A program made the translations under genes and the position numbers. The notes below the pieces were generated by a model. The model was not told the origin of the DNA. It was given only the letters and a program-made list of their open reading frames with translations, and ran no database searches. From contig CALSCP010000388.1 of the NCBI GenBank assembly GCA_943704425.1, forward strand, positions 69,871 through 133,870: 64,000 bases of DNA. The letters run 5' to 3'. Shown here piece by piece: positions 1 through 17,016 of this stretch. Every line of letters begins with the position of its first letter. The first letter of the stretch is position 1. This DNA comes from Ministeria vibrans ATCC 50519. Its lineage: Eukaryota > Opisthokonta > Filasterea.

Positions 1-82
1 TTCCTCTCTCTCCATCCCTTTGTTTCTCTCTCCTTCTCCTCTCTCTCTCTATCACTTTTGTTCTCTCTCTCCTTCTCTCTCT

Positions 83-177
<95 letters not shown>

Positions 178-180
178 TAT
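1..180 (+). repeat. (CT)n microsatellite in RRN3 intron
   Basis: This is an almost uninterrupted CT dinucleotide tract, with a copy of the TATCACTTTTGTTCTCTC motif near 50-70. It ends about 15 bp before the AG acceptor at 194-195 that starts the first visible RRN3 exon. It therefore works as, or has expanded from, the polypyrimidine tract of an intron. ORFs reading through it (poly Ser-Leu or Arg-Glu) are artefacts. Confidence 0.9.
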
Positions 181-195
181 CTCGTCTATTGGTAG

Positions 196-2273
196 GGAGA
201 CCATTCCAAGTTTGTGGGTCTCTTGTCGGAGGTTGAGAGTGCGGTTGCGCCCGGTCAAGGCGAGCTACTCCGCCGCTGGATCGAGTCGTTTCGCGTTGCT
301 ATTGGTGCACTGGGCAAGGATCAGAGTTCGGTAGGCTGTTGCTGTCAAAGTGTTGATCTGATAACAAGGATTCTCGTTGCAGCTGGTCGATTTGGTTTTG
401 CGCGCTCCATGGGCAAGCCAGTCCGCCGAACTCGCACGCGACTACACAGACTTCATTGCGGAACTAGTGTCGACACATCCCTTTTACACAACGCGTGTTG
501 TCGAAATGCTCGTGCAGCAGTTTGTACCAGCAGTACGTGTCAACAATAACACGCTGTCGAGCGAGTCCCAAGCCGCACCACCTGCTCTGGACGAGGCTCA
601 ATTCACCATGTGGCGCAATGTTCACGGTGCTCTTAAGACAGTGCTTGCGGCTGTGCCCACCTCGTCGACGCCACTTGCAACTGCCCTGCGTCGTTTCTTT
701 CCCCACCGCAAACGTCCGGCACCCGCACAAGAATGGTACACGCGCAATCTGCTTGTCATTTCTGCCTATCTACCTTCGCTACGACGCGACCTGTACCAAC
801 TCATCATCGGCAACATGGTAACATTGGATGTTGAAATTGGAGAAGACGACGAAGACGACGATGACGACGATGACGACGATGATGAGTCAAGTTCGGACGG
901 CGACTCGTCCGACTCGGACGCAATGGACGAAGACGACGACGACGCGGATGATGATGATGATGATGACGATGATGGGAGAGGCAATGGGCATGACATGGCG
1001 ATGCAAGAGGATGACGTAGGCCGTGACACAGTCGTTTTTGAGCTGGACGAGGACACGCAGCGACGCCTGGCACAAGAGGCGACCAAGCAGGCGCAGCTGG
1101 ACCAGGCGCGGGCTCAGTCAGCCGAATTTCGTCTCAAGGTCGACGCCATGCTCGTGCTGGTGCTGGACGTGGCGCGCTCGAGTGCACGCGACGATCTGTT
1201 TCAGGTGCTTCTTGAGTGCTTCCAGGAGAGTGTTATGCCGACCCTCCATTGCAAGTACGTCCAGTTTATCATCTTCTTCATGGCCTCCCTCCGCCCCCAC
1301 TCCTTTGCTCTTTCCTTCCTCGACATGTGCTACGATCGCATTGTCGACGACTGTCTTCCGGACCATCTCAGACACGTTGCTGTGTCCTACCTTGCTTCCT
1401 TTCTTGCTCGCGCCCGTTTTATTCCGACACAAACGGTAAGAGGAGAAAAATGTTGGGAAAAATGGGAGAAGATTCATTAATAATTCTTTTTTTCACATTA
1501 TTAATTATTTTGGTTTGGGGCGATAGGTGTTGTGCTTCATGGAGAAGCTGTTCGCGTACGCAATGTGGTACACCGAAAACTACACGAAAAGCACCGCAGC
1601 GCACCCCCACGCACAATCCCAGTCACACACACAGCCATTGGATGTCAAGAGTCACTCTGTGTTCTACGCCGTCGCCCAGTCGCTTTTGTATCTGCAGTGC
1701 TTTCACCACGACGCACTCACCACCACCACCTCCACCCCCACAACACCCGCCATTGCCACCACTGCCACTGCAGCATCAGGCACAGCAGCCACTGCCGCCA
1801 TTGTGTCCTTCCCGTGGACCCGTCTCATCTCGTCGCCCCTCAACCCGCTCAATGCCGCCTTCCCAGCCATTGTGACACATTTTGCGCGTATTGCCAACGA
1901 TGCTCAGCTGTGCTACTGCTACACCATCATCCAGCGCAACAAGCACATCCCCCTCAGCGCATCCGACCTTCCCGCCTCCCTCTCCTACTTTCCCTTCGAC
2001 CCGCATTACCCGGGTCCCCTCTCCCGCACCCACCTCGAACCACTTGTCCGCGAATGGTCTGACTCATCCACACACCACCACGACCACATGCCCTCCAGCA
2101 GCAGTGCCATCGACGCTTCCTCCTCCACCGGTGCTGCGAGTGCTGCAAGTGCTCGCCACCACTCCGCCTCCCGTCTTTGCGTCGTGGGCACTCCCGACGA
2201 TGACATGTCCACCACTCCCGAGTCCCCCTCAGTCCTTCTTCAGTTTCACAATAGCCCAAGCTTTGTCCTGTAA
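196..2273 (+). CDS. RRN3: RRN3 / TIF-IA, RNA polymerase I initiation factor (5' partial)
   Basis: RRN3 bridges RNA polymerase I to the rDNA promoter factors. I read three exons, 196-330, 383-1435 and 1527-2273, joined in phase 0; the N-terminal exon(s) lie left of the window. About 644 residues are visible. They follow the RRN3 HEAT-repeat order: [60 protein letters not shown], then [33 protein letters not shown] and FPFDPHYPG, all diagnostic of the family. The family's acidic loop is strongly expanded into Asp/Glu/Ser runs encoded at about 840-975, and there is a His/Thr/Pro/Ala low-complexity insert at about 1710-1800. The stop lies 37 bp from the convergent FOXRED1 stop. The identification is firm; the 5' end is missing. 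Confidence 0.93.
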
Positions 2274-2310
2274 AACACAGATGTACACTTTGCAAATACA
2301 AAACAGAAGA

Positions 2311-3944
2311 CTATACAACGTTCTTCTCTAGAATCGGCTCATTGCGAGATATCCTATCGAGTCCCATTCGTCCCAAATCGATAGTTTCTATATAAAAAAG
2401 AGAAAAAAACGGGGGGGGGGGGGGGGGCTTAGTGAGCGTGGCTGGTTTGCTTTGTGTGCGTGTACGAAAGGAGCGATCCAGAATAAGTTCCGACAAAGCT
2501 CTGCCAATGGCTGGGCCATGTTGGAGCCCATGGCCGGAAAAGCCCGTTGCAACGAGCATGTTAGAGCACAGTGGAGCTCGGCCGATGAGCGCATTGCAGT
2601 CGAGCATATTCATGTCGTAGTGCCCTAATAAAAGAAATTAGTCTGTTTCTGTTTCTCTCTCCTTCTCATACCGGCCCACGCACCAACGACTCGAGCAGCA
2701 TCAAAAACACCCGGAGCGCGGTCATAGAGCGCGGGCCAGAGACGATCGTGCCACATGGCATCGTCGACAGAATAGTCGTCGACCTGTGCCTCGTCGTCTG
2801 GCTCGCCTGAACGCGGACACGCCCCGCAAATAAACCCCTGGCCCTCGGGTCGCACGTACTCCCCGCCACTATAAACGTAGAGAGTAGGTTTCGCATCAGT
2901 CGGAAGCAAACGAAAAAAAAGACAAAACGTGACAGTTTACGGGTTGATGATCATTGGGCAGTCCGGTGCGGGCTTTTCCGTCAGAAAATTGAAGACGAAG
3001 CGTTTGCGTGCGACCACCTTAAAACAAAAGGGGGGCAGGGTGAGAGAGAATACAGGAGGAGTCGCCATGTAATGATGCGTACGGGAATGTCAGAGACACC
3101 GGCGAGACGAGCAACGGCGGGAGAGGCAGTGCCAGCACAGACAACAAGCGAGCCCTCGGGAGCAAGAGTGATAGTGTCGCCCGTCGAGAGTGTCACGCTC
3201 TTGACGGAACGCGCGCTGACAAAGTTCTCATTCTTGTCGTAGTCTGTCTCGATGGCGACCGCCGACGCTGCAATATAAGTGGTGCCTGCAGCAATGGCTT
3301 TGCGACGAAACGCCTGTAGCAACTGGTACGCGTCCATCCAACCCTCACCACGCTCACCATAGGCTGCCAGAGCAAAGTCAGATGTGTCCATCCACGGCCA
3401 GCGTGCAGACACTTCGGATGGCGTCAGAAGTGTCGTCTGCGCACCCAGACGGTTCTGCAAGGCAGTGTTCTCCTTCAGCGTTGCAGCGCCGCCTTGAGTC
3501 GCAAGAAAGAGATATCCTGCGCAGAAGACGGGACGCATTAGACCATGTAGCACACACACACACACAGGCTGCGGCGCGACTGAAGATGCGCGTACCTCGC
3601 TCAACGTACGAGACAGAGACTGTCTCGTCTGCGGTCACTTGTAAATGATCATTGATGTTTTGGACAAAATCGATGCCAAAACGCGACATGCGGATGTTCT
3701 CTTCGTTGCTAAACTGTAGCCGGATGCCTCCGGCACTCAGAGGAGTCGCGGCACGCTTGTACAACGGATCAGGCTCGAGACAGACGACTCGTTTGCCACT
3801 CTTTCGCGCGGTGACAAAGTGGGCTGTAGCGCTTCCCGAAAGAGCGCCTCCCACAATGATCACGTCCGCTTCGCAAATACCACTCGAGTAGGGTCGCGCA
3901 AATGGAGTCACAAAGACGCGCGTGAGGAAGAGAAGACGAAACAT
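2311..3944 (-). CDS. FOXRED1: FOXRED1-like FAD-dependent oxidoreductase
   Basis: This is a DAO-family flavoprotein. FOXRED1 is a mitochondrial factor needed for complex I assembly. There are six exons: 3944-3596, 3516-3083, 3017-2941, 2868-2672, 2624-2466 and 2387-2311 (430 aa). All phases agree, with donors such as GTACGC and GTACAC. The N-terminus is short, hydrophobic and basic, like a mitochondrial presequence. It is followed by the dinucleotide-binding VIIVGGALSGSATAHF. Later come LSAGGIRLQFSNEENIRMS, GYLFLATQGG, the PWM and GEGWMDAYQLLQAFRRK segments, ARKRFVFNF, AWAGHYDMN, and the C-terminal ATGFSGHGLQHGPAIGRA plus FQTIDL. This is the order in FOXRED1. The splice at 2466/2387 restores an SFQTIDL reading, which supports the model. 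It lies head to head with the DEK-like gene across about 183 bp. Mitochondrial location is inferred. Confidence 0.9.
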
Positions 3945-4127
3945 TTAGTAATCAGAAATTCTGAATACGACGAGTGATGAAATATGAATTCAAAATTAAT
4001 ATTCATTTTCGCCCCTTTTGGTCTTCTCTCCGTCTGTGCATCGTGTCGAGTCTCGAGACCAATTGCTAAGCGGGCTGCCCCCTTCTTTTTTTGTCTTCGT
4101 GTTGAAACCGACCAAAACAGTCTTGTC

Positions 4128-4580
4128 ATGGTGCGCAAACGGTTGTGACTGACTTGGTTGCCATGTCGCTCTGTCCGTGGCCCATGTTGTTCTCCAAACT
4201 CATTTGTATCTGCTGTATGTGTGTAGGGCCGCGATGCACGCACCAAGAGAACGCGAAAGGTACGAAACAGCCGTTGCTAAGGTTTCGGTCGTTTGTAACA
4301 GCTTATCGTTTCTCATCTCTCACTGAAAGACGGTGGAGCCCTTTGTGATTCCCGGCTATGATTGTGTGCGACCATCAGATTATGTGGGGCTGCCGGGTGC
4401 AGGAGCGCCCTTTTCGGAATTTCCTGTGATTGAAAAGTACATCAAAGACGCACAACCAGGTTCGTACATACGCGCTCAGCACGCGCTCAACAGTGTGTGT
4501 GTGTGTGAGAGAGGACGGGTTGCAGGGAGAAGACAGTGCATAATAAGTATTATATATGATTCTATGTTAATATATTGTGT

Positions 4581-4625
<45 letters not shown>

Positions 4626-5188
4626 GCCAGTCAAAGTTTGGTATGAGTCTAAACATGGGGCTCCGACTGCTTAGCGCTTGTGCTGAGACCACTGCACCAG
4701 TTGCTGTACAACACGGCGGGCACTGCACACGAGATCAAGAGCAACCTGCGCAAGTTTTCGGGCTTTGTCCTTATCAATCCGGGGGACAAGGAGCGTCGTC
4801 GAGAGAAGCTGCACAGGAAACCCATCGGGGAGTTGCGGGCGTACGCCAAAATATTTGGACTGGGAGCGCACGGAGAGCACAATGAGCTTGCTGAGCGCGT
4901 CTTCAAGTTCTGCCTCTGTCCAACGGTACGAACCTGAGCGGCTGTGAGTGGGTAGTAGTGCCCATGACCTACCGACTGGTGTTTATATAACTTAATAATA
5001 ATTATTCTATATTAAATATTATATTTTGTGTGTACAGCATACATATTTGCAGAAAAATGGGTCACCTCCACCAGCCAAAACGAAATTCACATCAACACAA
5101 CTGACAGAGCACAAGGAACAACGGAAGAAGGTGCTGCAGAAGACACTACCAAGCAAGAGCAAGAACGCGAGTAAGAAGCGCAAGCGAC

Positions 5189-5222
<34 letters not shown>

Positions 5223-5940
5223 AGAAGAAGAAGAAGAAGAAGAAGAAGAAGAAGAAGAAGAAGAAGAAGAAGAGTACGAGGGAAGTGAGAGCGATGAGGA
5301 CAGTAGTGAGAGCGATGAGGACGGTCGTGAGAGCGATGAGTCTGTCTCGCACTCTCGCGGCAGCACGCGCACAGCATCCCCCACCAAAAAGAAGAAGACG
5401 ACGACGACGACGAGAACAACGGCAACGACTGCTGCTGCTGCTGCTACTACTACTACTGGCAAGAGAACACCAGCGGGCACCAAACAACGCAAGAGTGACC
5501 CGCCGCAGACGGCGTTGTCAACGTTCGCCCGCCGCCAGAGTCCTCTTCCACCCGCACCCCGGCGCCCCTCCCGCAAGGCCTCCACCGCCCACATCTCATC
5601 CGACGAGCTCTTTCCCGTCCTGCCTGCCCTCAACATCTCATCAAAGTACACAAAGTGAGAGAGGGAGGAGAAAGAAACCAATTGATAGAGAGAAATGACA
5701 CTCACACTCTCTCTGACACCCACTCACAGTGACGACCCCGAGATTGTCTCGGGGCTCAGCAATGCGTCACTGCGCACTGCAATTATCAGCATCCTCCACA
5801 CTGTCGAGCTCGCAACCACTTCGCGTCGCAACGTCCGACAGCGTCTGATGGAGGACTATCCCTCCTTTGACTTTGAGACGCCGAAGAAGCCCCTTAATGC
5901 ACTCATTGGTGAGCTCGCGCAGGAGCTCATTTTGAAATGA
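4128..5940 (+). CDS. DEK: DEK-like chromatin protein (SAP + DEK_C)
   Basis: DEK proteins bind DNA and histones through a SAP-type domain and a C-terminal winged-helix-like DEK_C domain. Supported exons are 4227-4259, 4330-4459, 4675-4925, 5038-5654 (or -5645) and 5730-5940, all phase-compatible. The first exon is uncertain. An ATG at 4128 followed directly by GTGCGC would be an ATG-only exon of the correct phase. The SAP region is in 4740-4925 (LRKFSGFVLIN, then a Lys/Arg-rich helix, then ELAERVFKFCLCP). It is followed by a basic linker, a pure Glu run, Ser/Asp-Glu acidic repeats and a Lys/Thr-rich tail. The last exon encodes the DEK_C domain (ISILHTVELATTSRRNVRQ, then RLMEDYPSFDF). Two alternative donors 9 bp apart end exon 5038. 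Nuclear location is inferred. Confidence 0.8.
5191..5273 (+). repeat. (GAA)n coding microsatellite
   Basis: GAA/GAG codon run within the DEK-like gene, encoding an uninterrupted poly-Glu stretch of about 26 residues. It is in frame, so length changes would alter only the acidic linker. Confidence 0.9.
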
Positions 5941-6042
5941 AACAAACAATATTTCTTCCCATTTCTCCGAACAAGGCGTAATATATTATTCAATGTTGAC
6001 TGTATTTTGTAATCTGTATTCAAAATAATTCTCCCTATCATT

Positions 6043-8042
<2,000 letters not shown>

Positions 8043-8619
8043 GAGACACGCTCGAGACAGTTTGGATGAGAAGTTCTTTTTTTTTTTCTTCTTTTTTTTC
8101 TTTTTTTTTTGTACGTCTTACTTTGTGAATGAAAATAAGCGAGTCCGTTTACACCACGGTCGGTCTGGTCACCCCAGACACTTTAGACGATTGCATTGGC
8201 CGCTCGTCGATTCCCGTGCGTTCAGTCTGTCTATCTTATTACAATCTCGATTGGATCGCTTATTCGACGTCAGACAACGTCATAAACCTTTTCTGCCGAT
8301 CCGAAGTCGAAACAAGAGGGCGTCGGCCAAAGCGCGTACACATCAGCTAGCTATGCCCTGTAGTAAGCAATGTATTGTGCATTTTGGTGCAGTCGGTGAG
8401 TCAGTGAAGGGAAATGGAGATCAGGAGAGTCACTCAGGATGCTTTTCGTCATATGTTTGCTTTTGCAATGACGCTGATACCAAACTGACTCCATCGCGAC
8501 TCACAGTCACTTTTTTTCATTTATCCTTGTCCGAGGACCTACTCCACACCCACCCTCACCCGTCTGCCCCACCCTTGCCCTCCCGCCTGCCCCCGCAATC
8601 GCACACATCGTCTACTCAC
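8043..8619 (+). other. Intergenic, SSX2IP to kinase 1
   Basis: About 577 bp between the SSX2IP stop and the kinase-1 ATG. It contains a T-rich block (8072-8110) and a C/CCACC-rich stretch just upstream of the ATG (8540-8600) that probably belongs to the kinase promoter or 5' UTR. I see no conserved coding or RNA gene. Confidence 0.5.
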
Positions 8620-11883
<3,264 letters not shown>

Positions 11884-11974
11884 AGTCATTTACAATTCTT
11901 ATGTCAATCATTAATAAATTAATAATAATCCTTCAGACTAATAATAATACTTTAATACTTAAAAAATAGAAACA

Positions 11975-11975
<1 letters not shown>

Positions 11976-12007
<32 letters not shown>

Positions 12008-12010
12008 GAC

Positions 12011-12054
<44 letters not shown>
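11976..12054. repeat. (TAA)n / (TTA)n inverted repeat
   Basis: A run of TAA units is followed, after a 4-bp centre (GACG), by a run of TTA units. Together they make a nearly perfect palindrome with arms of about 32-43 bp. It lies between the stop codons of two convergent kinase genes and could form a hairpin in transcripts from either strand. Confidence 0.8.
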
Positions 12055-12155
12055 TTAAAAAGAGAATCGATGCCAAATAAAATATAACTAAAATAGAGCA
12101 ATGTTTTCGAGAGACTATCTCCTATTAACGAATGAGGTGCACGTTTAGTTTTATT

Positions 12156-13083
12156 TTATTGCTCCAAGATGTCGGGAAAGGTGACGGTAGAAATGCGAGA
12201 AGGAGGAGTGTTCGTATCAGGAGTGGGCGAGGGCAAGGTCCGCTTGAAGATAGAGGCAAGTTTGGAGCGCCTTGGCGGGGATGGGGAGGGCGGGTGGTCG
12301 GGGCAACTCTTTTGCGAGCGACCAAGCTTGCGGCGGAGCGACTGGAAGAAGCGCGGATTGGTGGAGCCGGAGACGGGCGAGGGAGCAGGCAAGGGTGGGC
12401 TGGATGAGGTGCAATGCAGGGAACTGGTCACCTGACTTGGGAGACTCATGGCGGGCGATGAACCCGTGCTGGCGGGTGAGCCGAGCTTTTTCTTGACATT
12501 TGTGCTCATCATGTCGGGCATTGTGGGATTGGACAGTGCGCGAAGACGCTGCGGTGCTTTGCGAGGGACTTTCTTGGGCTCACACCGACGGATCCGAGAC
12601 GTGGGAGTCTCGGAAGTGGTGGACTTGAGCTTGTGACCGTCGTTCGTGCAAGTGGGCGATGGTGATTGTGCGCGGCTTGATTTTGGAGGGGTGACTGTTA
12701 GCTGAGCAGGAAGCATCTGATGAAGCTGATGAGCAGCTTTGCATGAGGTTGGAGACGATTGCGACGACGTCGACGAGCAGCTAAAGCCTAGGGGGCTTGG
12801 GGTTTTGGGGGTTGCTGGCGCTGGTGGCGAGGGCGCAGGAATCACCTGCAAGGCGTCTTCCAGGTCGCCTGTGCTTGATGATTTTCTCATCGGCCTCGTC
12901 GTACTCACCACTTCTGACACGGGAACAGCCGCCACCGCATAGTCCTTGACAACTGGTTGTTCGCGCAGCAGTGTCACAGTTGCAGACACAATATCGTAGC
13001 GCGGATTCCGAAGTGCCTCAATCGTCTCCGCAGCGGAGAATCTAATATAAAAATAATAATAATAATAATAAACGTTATTAGAC

Positions 13084-13131
<48 letters not shown>

Positions 13132-13441
13132 GGGATCAAATTAAAGTGCTTGCGTTACCCGAGAGCTTGCATGCGCTGAACAAGAAGTGGCTCGTCTTTC
13201 TCAGTAGGCATAATGTTGAGAGACATGGGGTCAACGTAAGGGCTCAGACGACACCAGTCTGTCTCGGGGCTCACCCATGGGTGGTCCATGAGGTCTCGCG
13301 CACTCGCTCGCCTCCTTGGATCCTTTTGGATCATTAAGCTGATCAAATGAGCTGCACCTGTGGCACACGCCATTAAGATAAAAACAACGATTATCAGTTG
13401 CTGCGTCGTAAATAATAACAATACAAAAATAGATTAATAAA

Positions 13442-13474
<33 letters not shown>

Positions 13475-15282
13475 CATAATTATTTTATTATTATTATTTT
13501 TATTCTTCTTCTATATATTTTTATTATTGGTTTTGTTGTTTAAAATTAATAATAATTATTGTTAATATGATACCTTCAGACACTGTGCTTGGCAGAGAGT
13601 ACTTTGCTTTTGAGACCTTTTTCGTCAGTTCCTCAAGATTGTCTGAGTCAAACGGTCCTACTCCCGTGAGAATCTTCACCAGCAACACACCTAGCGCCCA
13701 AATGTCAACCTACGACAAAGAGGAACTTGTAAATTATTTGACTTGACTATTGGTCTGAGACTTACCGCGGGCCCAGTGTATTTTCTGCCCTCAAACAGCT
13801 CGGGACAGGCATGCGAAGGAGTCCCACAGCTCGTCAGTAGCATTTCTCCGTCACTGAAACGCTTCGCGAACCCAAAATCGGCCAGTTTGACGTTCCCATC
13901 AGTGTCCACCAAAATGTTCTCAGGCTAATTATAAGTCCACAACATGAAACAATTTTGTCATAATTATAATAAAAAAATAATAATAATAGCACGTACTTTG
14001 ATGTCGCGATGGACAATATTGCGTGCGTGCAAATATTCGAGCGCACTGAGAACCTGTCGAAAATAGTGTCTCGCCTACATCAAAAAGTAACAATGTTAAT
14101 AATAATAACAATAATAATAACAATAATATAATAATAATAACAACAATAATAATATAATAATAAAAATTAATTATTAATGATACAGTCACCACGCGAAGAT
14201 AATAATAGAAAAGGGATTAAGATGATTGTGGCTTACCTCGTCTTCGCCAAGAATTCCCCCTCGAATGACATGTGCAAGCTCAAGGCCTCCTTCCACCAGG
14301 TCCAGAACAAGGAAAAGTCGTTGGCTTGTCTGATAGACTTGAAGAATGCGCACAATGTGAGGATGACGCAGCATTTTCTAATAGTTTAAAAGTGTGGGAA
14401 TGAAGTGGGAAGTTTTTTTTCAGTATTCTTCTCTTGACGTCAATTGACACTTCTGCCGTCGCTCTTGACTTTTCTGAATTTCTGTAATACCATGACGCGA
14501 ACTTCTCGAATGTGATCCATGTGCGGCGTACGTGAGATCACTTTCAAAGCTACCTATATTGTTAACACATTTATTGGAAATTAAAAAAAAATTATTAAAA
14601 TTAATTATTTTTAGTTTTTTAAAAAAGTTGTTTCTTCTATTTCACATTGTTCTAAATGCGATGATCAGTATCTATCTTTGAGACTTGATAAATGATAATT
14701 GATGTACATGTACGGAAAGGTGCGGCGATATAGTATACGAGTATTGGCGGCAGAATAAATATGATAATCTCGCACCGTAAGCGAGATTTCCACCCCCAAC
14801 GTTGATCGCCAAAAAGTGAGCGATTTTCTCACTTTCAGGGATAACCGCCCCGTCTGCTACCATATTAATAGGGTGGATTAGGTGTCGAGGCAGCGGCGGA
14901 GCAAATCAAAGCAAAATTTGACGACGATAGATCGGAGCAAAAGTATCGCAGTCAAACGAAAGCAAAACGACGACTTGTCCGAAATCATTCCCCGCCAGCC
15001 GTTAAACCGCGATGAAAGAAGTTGAAATTGTATCAATCCTGAATGTATCATGCGCCAGAAACGAGTCGATTTAAGCTGACGCGAATGCGAGAGAAGCGAA
15101 AACAAAAAAAAGAAGCGAGCGAAAAAGAAATCTTTTTGGCTTGAGTGAAAAGGTAGTTTGCCGTGTGTTTCGAGTGCACGTACGTCAAGCAGCGTGTAAT
15201 CATGTCGGGCATGATACACTTTCGCAGTCGCGCCAGCCCCAAGAAGACGCACGACATTATAGTCACCGACTTTACGGTTCAT
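12156..15282 (-). CDS. UBA-containing AMPK/MARK-type Ser/Thr kinase 2
   Basis: Paralogue of kinase 1, 586 aa, convergent with it. Exons are 15282-15184, 14553-14491, 14377-14237, 14074-13997, 13924-13766, 13709-13574, 13357-13159 and 13041-12156. Landmarks are LLGAGATAKVYHARH, VALKVI, HRDIKPENILVD, ADFGFA, SCGTPSHACPELF, VDIWALGV and KDPRRRASARDLMDHPWV. The UBA-like segment contains MQALGFSAAETIEALRNP and the tail contains FQSLRRKLGRSQK and KLASIFKRT. Three exon lengths (63, 159 and 136 nt) equal those of kinase 1. Its 141+78 nt pair corresponds to the single 219-nt exon of kinase 1, so the paralogues differ by one intron gain or loss. Many introns carry ATT/AAT repeats. The start ATG follows from the N-terminal alignment with kinases 1 and 3. 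Confidence 0.9.
13048..13131. repeat. AAT/ATT inverted repeat in kinase 2 last intron
   Basis: AAT units, then the short element ACGTTATTAGACGT, then about 15 ATT units. This is a second self-complementary triplet tract like the one at 11976-12054, here inside the intron 13042-13158. Confidence 0.7.
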
Positions 15283-16048
15283 GGGCAGAATTTGGCGCAG
15301 GGTTTGTTGAAGGTTTGTTTTGAGTTGTGTATGTGGCGCCGCTGACGTATTCGGTTGTGTTTCGTGTGACGTGGGTATCAGCGACCAGCGTGTGTAACAA
15401 AACTGATAGTAAATGGGGCGAGAAGATTCAAGATTGAGAGAAAAAAGTGAAAGTAGAAAAAAGCTAAAAAAGCTAATAATAATTATTTTTTTAAAAAACA
15501 ACAAAAGTGAAATATCAGCTCCTGAGTTTTAGAGTCTTGCCGTTAGGACCCACTTTGGCCGCGGTAGACGCTGAATATTTCTTTGACATGGTCAATGTGC
15601 TGATTAGCAATCTTTGCCCTTCTACACGAAGTTTCAGGTTCGATTTCGTTTCAGTGACGTCTTTCATTATAACTCCCGTGAGAAACTGGTTGTCAGTCAC
15701 CGACAGACGTACATATGTCGTTTATTCGGTGCCGTATCACGTTTGGACAAAGGTTGTGTGTTGATTCTGCGCATGCGCGACGGCAGCCAGTGCGCATGGA
15801 GTGGTGCACATGGGAAATTGAGGTTTGGAATAAAATTTGTATGCTACACTTGTGCCGAAAAATCTTGGCAGATGGAAGTTACGACTGAGATCGTTCGTTT
15901 CAATTCATATTACTTCTTTGCGCTAGCCGAGTTAGTGATAGTGGCTTTATAGATTGTTTACTACCCTGAATCCAGTCTGACCGTCTTGTCCGTCTGGTGT
16001 ATCAATTGTCAGGATAGAATCAGCAGCTGAAAATTCCCCATTTTAAAA
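15283..16048. promoter_or_regulatory. Divergent promoter region, kinase 2 / kinase 3
   Basis: 766 bp separating the start codons of two divergently transcribed paralogous kinases. Short ORFs exist (for example 15614-15952) but none has recognisable similarity or a splice context. It presumably holds both promoters and 5' UTRs. No specific element is identified. Confidence 0.45.
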
Positions 16049-16900
16049 ATGACTGCCAAAGTCGGGCGGTATCAGTTAAAGACCAAGGGTATTGCCTCAG
16101 GTGCCAATGGATCTGTGCACGAGGCAGTAAACGTGGACAACGGGAACCTGGTAAGCAACGTAGTGTTCGTTTGTTCGCTTCATTTTCTTGCGTGTCGCTG
16201 TCGTCCATCTGATCCAGGGACAGATCTATGGCTGATCGTCCCATAGCACACGGGAGGCGGACAATGCCCATCCCCCATCCCCTCTTTGACTACTTTAGTA
16301 CTTCCTGCTCTGAATTATGGCCTCGCGCCTCGTGCCTCGCGACCTTGGGTGTCAAAATGTCACCGCAACGTTTCGTCGACTTTTCTTTTAAACTCCGTCG
16401 GAAGGAATCGGCTTGTGTCCACAGTCCAATGCGGACTCTCCGACGCAATGCGACACGGATGAACATGTTGTATATGTACTGTTGCTCGAGCGACGTTTGC
16501 AACGGGCGCTTGTGGATCGTGTCAGGACGGCGTTCGTTTATTTGATGTCTGACTAACATTTTTTTTATTTTTATTCTTATTTTGCCTGTTTTAGGTTGCG
16601 ATTAAAATCGTTAAAAATCGTAAGAACGACCCCAACGCTCGCAAAACATGCGCCCGAGAATCGACAGTGCTTCGACGACTTGCTCACCCTCATGTGATTC
16701 GTCTGCTTGACGTCGTGGAGACGCGGGATGCCGCCTACCTCGTGACGGACCTAATTCCCAACGGCAGAAATCTGACGTCGCTACTGCTGTCACAGCCATG
16801 CCATCGTTTGCGCGAGCTGACCGCCCGCAAACTCTTCCGCCAGTGTCTCAGTGCCATTGACTATTGTCATCGTGTTGGCGTTGTTCACCGGGACCTTAAA
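16049..16900 (+). CDS. UBA-less AMPK-type kinase 3, N-lobe portion (exons 1-2)
   Basis: Two exons (16049-16150 and 16595-16900) encode a kinase N-lobe and the start of the C-lobe. They carry IASGANGSVHEAVN, VAIKIVKN, the regulatory Glu region ARESTVLRRLAHPHVI, and a final VVHRDLK. The sequence stops precisely where kinases 1 and 2 have a phase-0 intron after HRD(I/L)K. The donor GTACGA follows, then poly-T and an N gap. No continuation exists in the next 15 kb. The missing part (LENILL onward) is at 32041-33616 in the same phase, giving a complete 527-aa kinase. The 306-nt exon is unsplit where kinase 1 has 63+219 nt and kinase 2 has 63+141+78 nt. See the fragment at 32041. Confidence 0.9.
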
Positions 16901-16920
16901 GTACGAACGTGCGTCTTTTG

Positions 16921-16950
16921 TTTTTTTTTTTTTTTTTTTTTTNNNNNNNN
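16921..16950. other. Poly-T plus N gap (assembly junction 1)
   Basis: 22 T residues run into eight undetermined bases (16943-16950). It lies inside the intron that follows the HRDLK exon of kinase 3. The sequence to its right does not continue that gene. Confidence 0.95.
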
Positions 16951-17016
16951 CTTTGTAAACTTTTCACAGTTTAATCTCTGAGTTCTCTCACTTCATTTAA
17001 CGTTATTAAAAAAAGA

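Noticed and set aside
52-258. Arg-Glu repeat ORF (minus) and the Ser-Leu ORF (plus) in the CT tract
   Set aside because: Pure dinucleotide repeat translation inside an intron. The same applies to the Cys-Val ORFs at 42162-42736 and the Arg-Glu ORF at 6389-6889.
8062-8110. Poly-Phe ORF in the T-rich block after SSX2IP
   Set aside because: Translation of a homopolymer in an intergenic region; no start context or homology.
15614-15952. 112-codon ORF between kinases 2 and 3
   Set aside because: No similarity, no splice or codon pattern consistent with neighbours, and located in a divergent promoter interval.
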